Assembly (NCBI RefSeq): GCF_003314975.1
Contig: NZ_QNRF01000001.1
Coordinates: forward strand, 372,001-436,000
Direction of reading: 5' to 3'
Source: Marinomonas aquiplantarum
GTDB taxonomy: Bacteria; Pseudomonadota; Gammaproteobacteria; Pseudomonadales; Marinomonadaceae
DNA: 64,000 nt
Shown here: positions 37,974 through 47,713 of the stretch, one piece after another
How positions within the stretch are numbered: the first letter of the stretch is position 1
How the letters are laid out: each line of letters opens with the position of its first letter
Notes under the pieces: generated by a model
Seen by the model: only the letters and a program-made list of their open reading frames with translations
Told to the model about the DNA's origin: nothing
Database searches by the model: none
Made by a program: the position numbers and the translations under genes

Positions 37974-38684
37974 ATGCCGAAAAAAAGTAAAGGTAAACAA
38001 TTTCGTAAAGCATGGCGTCGTTTGATCCGCAAACTCTGGACGATTGTCTGGCGTATCTCGTTATTGCTGATTTTGGTGACATTTTTGTTCCGTTTCATTC
38101 CTTTGCCAACGACGGCTTTTATGCTGCAAAGCGATTATCCCGTAAAGCAAGAATGGATCAGTATTGATAAGTTACCTAACCATGTTCCCTTGGCGATGGT
38201 GGCCTCAGAAGATCAGCGATTCCCTGAACATTATGGTGTGGATTTCGCGGCCATTCGCAAAGCAATCGACCAATATTATGATGGCGAGGGTTTACGAGGC
38301 GCCAGTACGATTACTCAGCAAACCGCTAAAAATATTTTTCTATGGCCTGGACAAAGTTTTCTACGCAAAAGCCTAGAGGCCGGTTTAGCGCTTGGTCTTG
38401 AGGCGCTTTGGGGCAAGCAGCGTATTCTTGAAGTGTATTTGAATATCGCCGAGTTTGGCAAAGGCATTTATGGTATTGAAGCCGCCAGTCAGCATTACTT
38501 TGGCCGTTCCGCTGCACGCTTAACGAAAGATCAAGCCGCCCGTTTGGCGGTGCTGTTGCCCAGCCCTCGCACTCGCGACCCCGTTAATCTTACTCGTTAC
38601 TTGCGCAAACGCGCCGTCTGGGTAGAGTTACAGATGCGCCAATTAGGCGATAATTATTTGGCCACTGTGTTGAAGCACGAATAA
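37974..38684 (+). CDS. mtgA: Monofunctional biosynthetic peptidoglycan transglycosylase
   Basis: A 236-residue GT51 enzyme: basic N-terminus, one TM (about 22-40), catalytic Glu in MVASEDQRFPEHYGVD and the conserved GASTITQQTAKN, NIAEFGKGIYGIEAA and KDQAARLAVLLPSP. It polymerises lipid II into glycan strands at the inner membrane. ATG 37974 matches the family N-terminus; the frame from 37914 adds unrelated residues. Confidence 0.95.
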   Translation: MPKKSKGKQFRKAWRRLIRKLWTIVWRISLLLILVTFLFRFIPLPTTAFMLQSDYPVKQEWISIDKLPNHVPLAMVASEDQRFPEHYGVDFAAIRKAIDQYYDGEGLRGASTITQQTAKNIFLWPGQSFLRKSLEAGLALGLEALWGKQRILEVYLNIAEFGKGIYGIEAASQHYFGRSAARLTKDQAARLAVLLPSPRTRDPVNLTRYLRKRAVWVELQMRQLGDNYLATVLKHE

Positions 38685-38722
38685 AAAAGCGACACAGCCA
38701 AAGACTGTGTCGCTTTAAAAAA
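38684..38722. terminator. Bidirectional terminator between mtgA and the Fe-alcohol dehydrogenase
   Basis: Stem AAAGCGACACAG/CTGTGTCGCTTT, seven-base loop, A run before and A/T after; serves both convergent genes. Confidence 0.88.
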
Positions 38723-38738
38723 GTTGCTTGGACTATTC

Positions 38739-39899
38739 TTACTTGGTCGCTACCAGTATTTTACGCACGATATCCAGTGTTAAATCGCCTGTTTCCGACA
38801 ACGCCGTCAAGCCCATTTTCTCCATGCTGTTCACTATGCTGTCGATCCCAGCATCATCAATACCGTAATGCGTCAGGTTAGTTTCGATATCTAGAGAGTT
38901 GAAGAAAGCTTCGGTCTTATCAATCGCCAGATCGATCTTCTCATCCTCAGACCCGTCTGTTAGATCCCAAACTCGCTCCGCAAATTGCAATAACTTAGCG
39001 CGCTTGTGTGCTTTACGCTCACGCAATAGGTTAGGCAAAATAATCGCCAAGGTTCGACCATGCGCAATGCCATATTGTGCTGTCATTTCATGGCCAATCA
39101 TGTGAGTTGACCAGTCTTGTGGAACACCCACACCTATGATGCCATTTAGCGCATTGGTCGCTGACCAAATAAAGTTTTTACGCGCGTCCATATTGTCATT
39201 ATCAGCTAGGGTTACTGGGCCATCTTCAATCAAGGTTTTCAGAATACCTTCCGCCATTCTGTCTTGAACTTTGGCATTAACAGATTGCGTAAGATACTGC
39301 TCTACAACGTGAACAAAGGCATCAGCAACACCATTGGCGATTTGCTCTTTCGGCAAGGTTTTAGTCAGATCAGGGTCCAATACAGAGAACTTAGGAAACA
39401 CCAACGGCGACATGAAAGGGTATTTTTGCGCTTGATAAGTAATCACGCCACCCATGTTCATTTCAGAACCGGTCGCAGGTAAGGTCGCTACACAAGCCAA
39501 AGGTAATGCTTTTTCAGCTGGCACTGGGGCAAAACCATTAAACAGAATTTGTTGGTACTCTTCGCTAGCAAATTCCGCAGCTAAGGCAATAAACTTGGTG
39601 CCGTCCATGACAGAGCCACCACCAACGGCCAACAAGAAATCCACTTGTTCGGCTTTTACGACTTCAACGGCTTTTACCAAAGTATCGAACTGTGGGTTTG
39701 GCTCTATGCCGCCAAATTCAACAATATCGCGAGCTTGCAAGGCGGTACGTACTTTATCAATCGTGCCGTATTTTTTTGCACTCTGGCCACCAAAAGTAAT
39801 CATGACTTTTGCGTCACTAGGAATGAGCTTATCCAACTCTGCCAAACGGTCTTGGCCGAAAACGATGTGTGTTGGATTGTAGTAATCAAAATTGTTCAT
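38739..39899 (-). CDS. yqhD: Iron-containing alcohol dehydrogenase, YqhD-like
   Basis: A 386-residue NADPH-dependent aldehyde reductase. N-terminus MNNFDYYNPTHIVFG, cofactor loop AVGGGSVMDGTKF, and metal ligands in NGVADAFVHVVEQ and HMIGHEMTAQYGIAHG fit YqhD, which detoxifies short aldehydes such as methylglyoxal and lipid-peroxidation products. It is divergent from an AraC gene of the YqhC type, as in E. coli, where YqhC activates yqhD. The 176 bp between them should hold the shared control region. Confidence 0.93.
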   Translation of the reverse strand: MNNFDYYNPTHIVFGQDRLAELDKLIPSDAKVMITFGGQSAKKYGTIDKVRTALQARDIVEFGGIEPNPQFDTLVKAVEVVKAEQVDFLLAVGGGSVMDGTKFIALAAEFASEEYQQILFNGFAPVPAEKALPLACVATLPATGSEMNMGGVITYQAQKYPFMSPLVFPKFSVLDPDLTKTLPKEQIANGVADAFVHVVEQYLTQSVNAKVQDRMAEGILKTLIEDGPVTLADNDNMDARKNFIWSATNALNGIIGVGVPQDWSTHMIGHEMTAQYGIAHGRTLAIILPNLLRERKAHKRAKLLQFAERVWDLTDGSEDEKIDLAIDKTEAFFNSLDIETNLTHYGIDDAGIDSIVNSMEKMGLTALSETGDLTLDIVRKILVATK

Positions 39900-40075
39900 A
39901 GTTACCCTCGTAATATTGGAAACAACAATATATGCACTATAGTTCTGATTTCGTTTTTATTTAAGGCCTATTTTCGCTTAATGCATGCCTATTCGTTCAA
40001 ACTTTGTTTTTAGTAGGCATTTATAATGTTTGCTATTATCATTCGCAATTAGACTCAACATATCAGGTAAAAGCG

Positions 40076-40975
40076 ATGTCCAATATGCTCACTCAGTTTC
40101 AGCAGGCATTAACACAACATGCCCTCCAAGACGGTTTTACACCATCCTTGATGCCAAATTTTGGGGTTTTCCGCGCTTCCCAGCAGCAAACCAAAAACCA
40201 CGCTTTTTACCAACCCTTCATTTGTTTAATGGGACAGGGAGTAAAGCGCTGTCATGTAGGTGATCATGCTTACACTTACGAAACAGGCGACTTTTTTATT
40301 AACTTTTTACCCACTCCGGTCACCAGTGAAATCCTCCAGGCCGACGACAAAACGCCGATGCTATCGGGCTTATTGGAAATTAACCTAGTGAGTTTGGCGG
40401 ATATGGTGTTGCGCATTGAACGCTGTGAACAACATACTAAGGCGCATTCTAAAGAGGGGTTATCTGCTTTGATGGTGGGTAAAGCCGATGATCGGCTGTT
40501 GGCTTTATTCAACAAATTAATCGGCATCAGTTATCACCCATTGGACGCCCAAATTTTAGGTGAATCCGTTGTGGACGAAATCTATTATCGTATTTTAACC
40601 AGTCAGTATGGCGATGCCTTGCGCCATTTGTTAAACCAGTACGGTGGTATTCAACCCATATCCAGAGCGATTACCTACATTCATGACCACCCTAATCGCA
40701 TGATTCAAGTTCAAGAGTTAGCAGAAATCGCGAACATGAGTAAGACACGCTTTTTTAATGCCTTTAAACAAGTCATGCATGTGCCACCAATGCAGTACAT
40801 CAAATCAAGCAAGTTACAAAAAGCTCAACTCTTGTTAAAACAAGGCCTGAGTGCCACCGAAACCAGTTTCCAGGTGGGTTACAGTAGCTTTTCTCAGTTC
40901 AGTCGCGAATATAAACGCTTTTACGGTTTTCCGCCGTCACAAACCCAGCACAACCCAAATCAAGTAAGCAAATAA
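40076..40975 (+). CDS. AraC-family regulator, YqhC-like
   Basis: A 299-residue regulator: N-terminal AraC_N domain (FYQPFICLMGQGVKRCHVGDHAYTYETGDFF) and two C-terminal helix-turn-helix units (VQELAEIANMSKTRFFNAFKQV and ATETSFQVGYSSFSQFSREYKRFYG). The likely role is aldehyde-responsive activation of the divergent YqhD-like gene. ATG 40076 was preferred to the upstream start at 40004, which adds 24 residues unlike the family. Direct evidence for the target is only the gene order. Confidence 0.88.
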   Translation: MSNMLTQFQQALTQHALQDGFTPSLMPNFGVFRASQQQTKNHAFYQPFICLMGQGVKRCHVGDHAYTYETGDFFINFLPTPVTSEILQADDKTPMLSGLLEINLVSLADMVLRIERCEQHTKAHSKEGLSALMVGKADDRLLALFNKLIGISYHPLDAQILGESVVDEIYYRILTSQYGDALRHLLNQYGGIQPISRAITYIHDHPNRMIQVQELAEIANMSKTRFFNAFKQVMHVPPMQYIKSSKLQKAQLLLKQGLSATETSFQVGYSSFSQFSREYKRFYGFPPSQTQHNPNQVSK

Positions 40976-41066
40976 CTGATTGATTAGTGAGACATAATTT
41001 GTCCCTTTTCGCTGACTATTTTTTAAGCTACCCTTTAACCATAGGTCGTTTGCTAGGAGCGCAAAT

Positions 41067-42707
41067 TTGTTTAAACCAAACTATTTTCTATTGGTCGCTG
41101 CCGCTTTTGTTTTGTTGGCAGTGTTTACCAGCCACATCTATTTCAAATTGGCGTGGGCCTGGTTTGCCTTATCGTTTTTTACCGTCAGCTTGGCGTACTT
41201 ACTGAACAAGCCAACCATATTCCGTAAACGATCTGATGGCACAGTTCCCTTTTATATTCGCTGGGTGTTCATGCCCTTTTTATGGAGCACTCAGCTCTAT
41301 AATAGTTGGGCACGTAGCAATGACCCAGTACCCGCCCTGCAAAAAATAGACGATGGTATTTATCTCGCACGACGCCTCTTTCCTTCTGACATTCATGCCA
41401 TTAAAAGTGAAAACATCAGCGGTGTTTTGGACGTTACAGCGGAATTCAGCTCACTAAATTGGATGGCTTTGCAGAGCAATATCGATTATTTGAATATTCC
41501 CATTCTCGATCATTCCGTACCGACAGACACACAAATTCAACGAGCATTAAATTGGATACACACTCATAAAAAGAACGGTCGCTCGGTTGTTGTGCATTGC
41601 GCGCTTGGTCGTGGGCGTTCAGTTTTCATGGTAGCGGCTTATCTATTAAGCCAATACCCAGAGGCCAAACCGAAAGAGATCATGAACAAAATTCGTGAAA
41701 TTCGTTCTACGGTCAGACTCAACAACAAACAGTTCAAGCACCTCAATAAAGCCTTTGAAAATAAAAGCCTAGTGGTTCATAACAGCGCATGGGTTATTGC
41801 CAACCCAGTCGCAGGCAAACGTCAGTGGGAAGCAGAAAAAGACGAAATTCTAAAGCTGTTGTCTGGCTATTATAATCTAACGGTGAAAACCACCACCCCA
41901 GAAGTTAATGGAACGGAATTGGCCAAGCAGGCACTCAAGGCCTCGCCCGATTTGGTCATTGCTTGTGGCGGTGATGGCACTGTCACGGAAGTGGCAACCG
42001 CCTTGGTTGGTACCAAAGTAAAGCTTGGCATTATCCCATTCGGTACCGCCAATGCCCTTAGCCATGCCTTATGCGGAACCATGTCGAAAGTGGCGTCCAC
42101 CGAGACCATATGCTTAAACATCATTGATGGCTGTGAACAACGCATTGATACCGCAACCTGTAACGATGAATTGATGCTGTTGTTAGCAGGTGTCGGCTTT
42201 GAACAACAAATGATTGAAAAAGCCGACCGTGAAAAAAAGAACAGCAGCGGACAGATCGCGTATTTACAAGGTTTATGGGAAGCCATTAGTCAAAACGATA
42301 TCCATACTTTTAAGATTTCCCTCAATGACGATGATGCCTTTGAGATAGAAACCCCCAGTTTGACCATCGCCAATGCATCGCCCGTTACCACCCTATTAGC
42401 ACAAGGAAAAGGCGTACCAGACATTGAAGACGGTGAGCTCGATTTAACTTGGTTAGACCCAGAGCGCATGCAAATTCTCAATCTTGCAGAGCTGGCTATG
42501 TTGGGATTAAGCAACGATGAAACAGACGAGAGTGGCAAACAAAACGACTCTGGCGTGTTTCATCGTAATGCGCAAAAAGTCCGCGTCGATATTAGCCAAA
42601 TCGGTCATTACGTCATCGACGGCGAAACCCGTGAAGCGGATTATCTAGAAGTGACCGTACAACCAAAATCCTTGAGTGTGGTGGTTCCAGAAGCCGCGTT
42701 AAAATAA
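41067..42707 (+). CDS. Dual-specificity phosphatase-diacylglycerol kinase fusion
   Basis: A 546-residue protein: two or three N-terminal TM segments (about 5-45), a tyrosine/dual-specificity phosphatase domain with the intact P-loop HCALGRGRS (about 173-181) and preceding Asp-containing loop, then a diacylglycerol/sphingosine kinase domain (VIANPVAGKR, CGGDGTVTEVATAL, PFGTANALSHAL). It would combine lipid phosphorylation with dephosphorylation at the inner membrane. The start is TTG with TAGGAG eight bases upstream. Similar fusions are annotated in other gammaproteobacteria; the substrates are unknown. Confidence 0.9.
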   Translation: MFKPNYFLLVAAAFVLLAVFTSHIYFKLAWAWFALSFFTVSLAYLLNKPTIFRKRSDGTVPFYIRWVFMPFLWSTQLYNSWARSNDPVPALQKIDDGIYLARRLFPSDIHAIKSENISGVLDVTAEFSSLNWMALQSNIDYLNIPILDHSVPTDTQIQRALNWIHTHKKNGRSVVVHCALGRGRSVFMVAAYLLSQYPEAKPKEIMNKIREIRSTVRLNNKQFKHLNKAFENKSLVVHNSAWVIANPVAGKRQWEAEKDEILKLLSGYYNLTVKTTTPEVNGTELAKQALKASPDLVIACGGDGTVTEVATALVGTKVKLGIIPFGTANALSHALCGTMSKVASTETICLNIIDGCEQRIDTATCNDELMLLLAGVGFEQQMIEKADREKKNSSGQIAYLQGLWEAISQNDIHTFKISLNDDDAFEIETPSLTIANASPVTTLLAQGKGVPDIEDGELDLTWLDPERMQILNLAELAMLGLSNDETDESGKQNDSGVFHRNAQKVRVDISQIGHYVIDGETREADYLEVTVQPKSLSVVVPEAALK

Positions 42708-42721
42708 CATCGGCGGCCATT

Positions 42722-42763
42722 AAAAAAGCCTGTCCATCGTGATTCGAAGGACAGGCTTTTTGT
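42722..42763. terminator. Bidirectional terminator
   Basis: Stem AAAAAGCCTGTCC/GGACAGGCTTTTT with T and A runs; lies between convergent genes. Confidence 0.9.
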
Positions 42764-42779
42764 TATATGTACGAATGAA

Positions 42780-43229
42780 TTAGTGTTGCTCTGCGGTTTG
42801 TAGGGCTTTCATTTCATCATGGCACTCTTTCATGCGCACTTTGACGCGCTGCAAGGTCACTTCACAGCTTTGTGGCTGTGGTTTTTCCAGAGCCGTATCG
42901 ACTTCATCCAATACCTTGTCTTCCACTTCTTCCAGTTGATCAACATAGGTAAAGGCTTTGTTGTCCGATAATTTCGCCATCAACTTGGTGTAAGTCTGAC
43001 GGGCTTTCACTAGATTATCTGTATCCAGTTCTGCATAACCTTGTTCAGCAATCGCAAAGGGTTGAAGGTCATCAACGGCTTCGCGTTTGGCGTCTATCAT
43101 ACGATTAAAAAAGGCTTGATAACGCGCGCCTTGAAGTTTGTCTTTCGCTTCTTGGTAGAACTCAATACCACCCTGCATGACTTGAATAATATCGGCAATG
43201 TGTTTGCTCTGTGTCGTTTGGGTTTGCAT
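42780..43229 (-). CDS. DUF2383 (PA2169-like) four-helix-bundle protein
   Basis: A 149-residue all-helical protein of the PA2169/DUF2383 group, a ferritin-like family of unknown function sometimes linked to stress or biofilm growth. It is rich in charged residues with few ligand-type pairs. ATG 43229 has AAGGAGG just upstream; the longer frame adds a Lys-rich stretch that is the translated ribosome site itself, so it was rejected. Single-gene unit. Confidence 0.8.
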   Translation of the reverse strand: MQTQTTQSKHIADIIQVMQGGIEFYQEAKDKLQGARYQAFFNRMIDAKREAVDDLQPFAIAEQGYAELDTDNLVKARQTYTKLMAKLSDNKAFTYVDQLEEVEDKVLDEVDTALEKPQPQSCEVTLQRVKVRMKECHDEMKALQTAEQH

Positions 43230-43449
43230 GTTTTCCTCCTTTTTGCGTTTCGAATTCAATCTCTAACGTTTTCTATGGTTGAGGATGGCGGATGAAAAAA
43301 CAACCGTACCAATTAGGTTGCACTGAGGTTGCATCTTTACTGCATAAAATTGAAACCTACTTTTGACCATCACAGACCTAATCCGTCACTGTTTATTCGT
43401 CTCAAAAGCAGAGTACAATAGCGACCTTTCAATTTTCATGGGAACGAAA

Positions 43450-44664
43450 ATGTATACCTCAGACCGCCAAGTAGGATTCTATAAAATCGCCATCATTTTA
43501 GGCTTGTTGTCAGCGATTGGCCCCTTTGCCATTGATATGTATCTACCTGCCTTGCCGCAAATCAGCCAATTTTTCACGGTGGGTGTGGCTGAGGTGCAAT
43601 TCAGCTTGACGGTTTTTCTAATTGCGCAGAGTGTGTCGCAACTTTTCTATGGGCCCTTGTCCGATAAATTTGGTCGCAAGCCTCCCTTGTTCATTGGTAT
43701 GGGTATTTTCTTTCTCGCCACACTTGGCTGTATTTTTGCGTCTTCATTAGATGAGTTAATCGTCTATCGTTTCTTGCAAGGTATTGGAGCGGCCGCCGGT
43801 GTCGTCATTGCTAGAGCCATTGTTCGTGATATGTATACTGGCGTGATGGCGACGAAATTGATGTCTTTGCTCATGCTGGTATTCGGGATTTCTCCGATTC
43901 TCGCGCCTCTGGTTGGCAGTACCATTCTGACCTTCACAGATTGGCGTGGCATTTTTGTTTTAGTCGCCATTTGTGCAGGCCTAGGATTGTTATTGATTCA
44001 ATTTGGGTTACGCGAAAGTCAGTCCTTAGAAGAGCGCCAACATACTCGCTCACAAGGCAGCAGCTTAAAAGCCTATCTGACCCTGTTAAAAGACAATCAC
44101 TACATGGGCTTGGTGTTTGCCGGTAGTTTCGCATTGGCTAATTTCTTTATTTATCTGGCCAACTCCCCTTTTGTACTAATCGAACATTATGGTCTCAACG
44201 AAACCCAATACGGTTTAGCCTTTGGGTTAAACGCCATGTGCTTTTTCTTCGCCGCGCAATTTAACGGCCGCCTATGTGCTCGATATGGCATTGAAAGTGT
44301 GATTCGGGCTGGTAAGTGGATTGGCGCGATTGCTATGTGTTGTATGAGCAGCCTATATCTGATTGGCTTCGATTCTTTGTATTTGTTTATGGGGTGTTAT
44401 CTGATCGCCAGTGCAGGCGTCGGCTTAGTGATACCCACCACCTCGATTCTTGCCATGGAAAACCACGGCCGTATTGCTGGCACCGCATCAGCTTTATTAG
44501 GTACGATGCAAATCGCCATTGGCCCCATTTTTATTGCCGTTTTAAGCCCACTTATGGACAAAACACCTTTGCCTATGGTGCTGGGCATGACCAGTTGCTC
44601 GCTGATTGCTTTATTATTCGTCACCTTCACCTTATCGAAAAAAATACCTTTCGCTAAGGCGTAA
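43450..44664 (+). CDS. Bcr/CflA family drug-efflux MFS transporter
   Basis: A 404-residue transporter with 12 predicted TM segments. The N-terminal IGPFAIDMYLPALPQI and the motif-A loop GPLSDKFGRKPPLF are hallmarks of Bcr/CflA proteins, which export drugs such as bicyclomycin or sulfonamides by proton antiport. ATG 43450 was chosen over 43438 and over the first frame start at 43363 because the family N-terminus begins there. Substrate not known. Confidence 0.92.
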   Translation: MYTSDRQVGFYKIAIILGLLSAIGPFAIDMYLPALPQISQFFTVGVAEVQFSLTVFLIAQSVSQLFYGPLSDKFGRKPPLFIGMGIFFLATLGCIFASSLDELIVYRFLQGIGAAAGVVIARAIVRDMYTGVMATKLMSLLMLVFGISPILAPLVGSTILTFTDWRGIFVLVAICAGLGLLLIQFGLRESQSLEERQHTRSQGSSLKAYLTLLKDNHYMGLVFAGSFALANFFIYLANSPFVLIEHYGLNETQYGLAFGLNAMCFFFAAQFNGRLCARYGIESVIRAGKWIGAIAMCCMSSLYLIGFDSLYLFMGCYLIASAGVGLVIPTTSILAMENHGRIAGTASALLGTMQIAIGPIFIAVLSPLMDKTPLPMVLGMTSCSLIALLFVTFTLSKKIPFAKA

Positions 44665-44715
44665 ATTTGCTATAAAGAAAGTCCGACAACGTCATAATAA
44701 AAAGTGGAGGTGCAA

Positions 44716-45123
44716 ATGTCACAGCATCATACTGGTTCTTGTTTATGTGGACAGGTAAGTTACGAGCTAACTGGAGAATTTAAAAAGTTTTTCTTGTGTC
44801 ATTGTAGTCGTTGCCGCAAAACCTCAGGTACATCACACTGTGCGAACTTGTTTGCACCGGGTGCGGAATTAACATGGACAAGTGGCGCAGAGCACATCCG
44901 TTTTTATCGCCATCCAGACAGCAATTTTGCACGCGCTTTTTGCCAAACTTGTGGTTCCAATGTGCCAATTGATGCGAAAGCCCGCGGCTTGGTTGTGGTG
45001 CCCGCTGGTAGTCTGGATTCCGATTTAGACATAAAAGCCCAAGCCAATATTTTCATGGGCAGCAAGGGCAATTGGGATGATAACCTTAACCAGGCGCCTT
45101 GCTTTGACGCCATGCCAAGCTAA
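44716..45123 (+). CDS. GFA/CENP-V-domain zinc protein
   Basis: A 135-residue protein with the GFA-fold zinc sites: CLCGQ, CHCSRCRK and FCQTCGS. Related proteins include glutathione-dependent formaldehyde-activating enzymes, but most members have no tested activity. ATG 44716 follows GGAGGT. It lies 52 bases after the Bcr/CflA gene and convergent with the aminotransferase. Confidence 0.9.
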   Translation: MSQHHTGSCLCGQVSYELTGEFKKFFLCHCSRCRKTSGTSHCANLFAPGAELTWTSGAEHIRFYRHPDSNFARAFCQTCGSNVPIDAKARGLVVVPAGSLDSDLDIKAQANIFMGSKGNWDDNLNQAPCFDAMPS

Positions 45124-45135
45124 TCTCATGACTCT

Positions 45136-46281
45136 TTAAAGCCGTGCCAACTTCTGCGCGGCAGAGAGCAAAGTCGTTTCATCTTTAGCAAAACATAAAC
45201 GAATGAGCCGTTGTTCTGTTGGTGGGTTCTGATAGAAAACACTGACAGGAATAGCGGCGACGCCGACCTCTTTCACCAAGTACTGACAAAACGCCACATC
45301 GTCTAGGTCGCTAATCTCGCTGTAATCCAACAATTGGAAATAGGTGCCTTGGCAGGGTAGAAGTCGAAAACGACTGGAAGCCAAGGCCTCACGCAAGACG
45401 TCACGTTTCGCTTGATAGAAGGGCGATAGTTCAGCACTGGCTGTTGGAGTACTCAGTAAATGCTCGCCAATCGCTTGCTGTAGTGGTGTGACAGTACTGA
45501 AAGTAATGTATTGATGCAGCTTTCTCAATTCGCGGTTGATGGCTTCTGGGGCCACCACATAGCCCACTTTCCAACCCGTTAAATGGAAGCTTTTGCCAAA
45601 AGACGACACCACCATACTACGTTCAGCCAATTGATGGTGACGATGCACACTCACATTTTGAGTTTGATAGTGAATAAACTCGTACACTTCGTCGGATAAG
45701 ACATAAACGTCTCTGTCTTTTATCGCTTGCCAAAGTTGTTCTAAGTCGTCATCTTGCCAGCAAGTCCCCGTGGGGTTATGTGGCGTATTGATTATCACCA
45801 AACGAGTTTTATCTGTGATCAATGAAGCAAACTCAGACCAATCAGGTCGAAAGTCTGGTGCTTTCAACACCACTCGCTTACACACACCACCAGCCAAAGA
45901 AACAGCTGGCTCGTAAAGATCATATGCAGGGTCAAATAGGATAACGTCATCGCCTGCATTCACTAGGGCAGTAATACCATCAAAAATCGCTTCCGATGCG
46001 CCACTGGTGACTGTGATTTCAGTATCAGCATTGACCTGACGATTATAATGGCGAGCAATAAGGTCTTGAATCGCTTGACGCAATACAGGCAAGCCTGTCA
46101 TGGGGGCGTACTGATTATTACCATGCAAGATAGCCTGCGAAGCTCGCTCCAATAATGCTTGGTCTGCCGAAAAATCGGGGAAACCCTGTGACAAATTAAT
46201 CGCGCCATATTGCGCCGCAAGGGACGACATTTGCGTAAAAATGGTGGTGCCAACTTGCGGCAATTTAGAAGTCAAATTCAC
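45136..46281 (-). CDS. Pyridoxal-phosphate aminotransferase, methionine aminotransferase (YbdL-like)
   Basis: A 381-residue class I aminotransferase. The PLP lysine is in SSFGKSFHLTGWKVGY (Lys about 232), with the substrate-arginine near LIRLCFAK. It resembles YbdL, which transaminates methionine, and kynurenine aminotransferases. The start is GTG with AAGG upstream. Convergent with the GFA gene, 12 bases apart. Confidence 0.9.
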   Translation of the reverse strand: MNLTSKLPQVGTTIFTQMSSLAAQYGAINLSQGFPDFSADQALLERASQAILHGNNQYAPMTGLPVLRQAIQDLIARHYNRQVNADTEITVTSGASEAIFDGITALVNAGDDVILFDPAYDLYEPAVSLAGGVCKRVVLKAPDFRPDWSEFASLITDKTRLVIINTPHNPTGTCWQDDDLEQLWQAIKDRDVYVLSDEVYEFIHYQTQNVSVHRHHQLAERSMVVSSFGKSFHLTGWKVGYVVAPEAINRELRKLHQYITFSTVTPLQQAIGEHLLSTPTASAELSPFYQAKRDVLREALASSRFRLLPCQGTYFQLLDYSEISDLDDVAFCQYLVKEVGVAAIPVSVFYQNPPTEQRLIRLCFAKDETTLLSAAQKLARL

Positions 46282-46384
46282 GATGACAGCCTTAAAAAAC
46301 TAGTGATAAGCGATACGTTAAAAGACCGACACAAGCAGGGTCAACCTTTCTTTTACAAGATGGTATAAATGCCTAAATTGAGGC

Positions 46385-46420
46385 AAAAAAAAGCCAAGAC
46401 ACACTTAGCCTTGGCTTTCG
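46385..46420 (-). terminator. Terminator of the old yellow enzyme gene
   Basis: Minus-strand stem AAAGCCAAG/CTTGGCTTT with an 11-base loop and eight T after it. Confidence 0.85.
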
Positions 46421-46445
46421 CTTGCAGACTGTTTTACTAGCCGAA

Positions 46446-47522
46446 TTAGCTTGCTTGTAAGCTTGGGTAATCCGTATAACCTTCTGCCCCTGGCGTGTAG
46501 AAAGTATCAGGATTCGGTTGGTTCAATTCTGCGCCTTGCTTAACACGAGTGACGAAATCTGGATTCGCCAAAATTCCCGTACCAAAAGCAACACTGTCCG
46601 CTTGCTTATCTGCAATCACTTGCGCAGCTTCCTCTGGTGTGTATCCCATGTTAACCATCAAGTGACCTTCATAAACGTCACGAACCGCAGGCACAACGTC
46701 AGCTTGTTGCAAACCAAAGAAGTCAGCACGCATTAGATGTAAGTAAGCTAGGTTGTAACGGTTTAAGGCTTTAGCAAGGTAAGTTACCAAGCCCACTGGA
46801 TCACTGTCTTTCATGCTTTGGAAGCTGTTCAATGGCGATAAACGCACGCCTACTCGGCCGCTGCCCATCACTTCCGTTACCGCATCCAAGACTTCCATCA
46901 AGAAGCGCGCACGATTTTCAAAGGAACCACCGTATTCATCATCACGCTGGTTGGCACTGTCTCTTAAGAACTGATCAATCAAATAGCCATTGGCCGCATG
47001 TACTTCCACCCCATCAAAGCCGGCTTCTTTGGCATTGATCGCAGCCTGCTTGAAGTCTTGCACAATGTCCGCGATTTCCGCTTTCGTAAGAGCTCTTGGT
47101 ACGGTGTAAGCTTTTTTACCTTCAGGTGTATGTGTCTCACCCTCAATGGCAATAGCGCTTGGAGCCACCGCTTCTTTACCAGCATTCAGTAAAGGATGTG
47201 CCGCACGGCCTGCATGCCAGATTTGCATAAAAATACGACTATCGGCTTTATGAACCGCTTCTGTTGTCAGTTTCCAACCTTCAACTTGTTCAGCCGAATA
47301 AACACCAGGATCGTTCCCGAACGCCGATGTACCTTCACTGACCATAGTACATTCTGTAATCACTAAACCCGTTGCAGCGCGCTGTGAATAGTATTCCGCC
47401 ATCAACTCGTTCGGCTGATGTTGTGGCGCACGACAACGAGTTAAAGGTGCCATGGCAAAACGGTTCGGTAGTTCTAAATCACCCAGTTTGACTGAGTTAA
47501 AAAGCGGATTCTCGGTACTCAT
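46446..47522 (-). CDS. nemA: Alkene reductase, old yellow enzyme family
   Basis: A 358-residue FMN enzyme close to NemA. Markers: MAPLTRCRA near the N-terminus, the catalytic pair in VHAANGYLIDQFL, and RDSANQRDDEYGGSFENR. It reduces activated C=C bonds of enals, maleimides or nitro compounds with NADPH. ATG 47522 has TGGAG seven bases upstream; the first ATG at 47534 was rejected. In E. coli nemA is controlled by NemR; no such regulator is adjacent. Confidence 0.92.
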   Translation of the reverse strand: MSTENPLFNSVKLGDLELPNRFAMAPLTRCRAPQHQPNELMAEYYSQRAATGLVITECTMVSEGTSAFGNDPGVYSAEQVEGWKLTTEAVHKADSRIFMQIWHAGRAAHPLLNAGKEAVAPSAIAIEGETHTPEGKKAYTVPRALTKAEIADIVQDFKQAAINAKEAGFDGVEVHAANGYLIDQFLRDSANQRDDEYGGSFENRARFLMEVLDAVTEVMGSGRVGVRLSPLNSFQSMKDSDPVGLVTYLAKALNRYNLAYLHLMRADFFGLQQADVVPAVRDVYEGHLMVNMGYTPEEAAQVIADKQADSVAFGTGILANPDFVTRVKQGAELNQPNPDTFYTPGAEGYTDYPSLQAS

Positions 47523-47713
47523 GTTGGTCTCCAAAAGAATATGTTTGATATCAAAGATAGCTAGTTAGTGTGGCTAAGTGGTGATATTTCAATCGCTTGC
47601 ACGCTATTTACTGAATTGATATTGCTGACGGCTATTAAGGAGTGGTGCTAGCGACTTGATTCTTATCGATAGGTTTGTCACCACTTTAGGATCAAATGAC
47701 GTCATCTTGGAGA

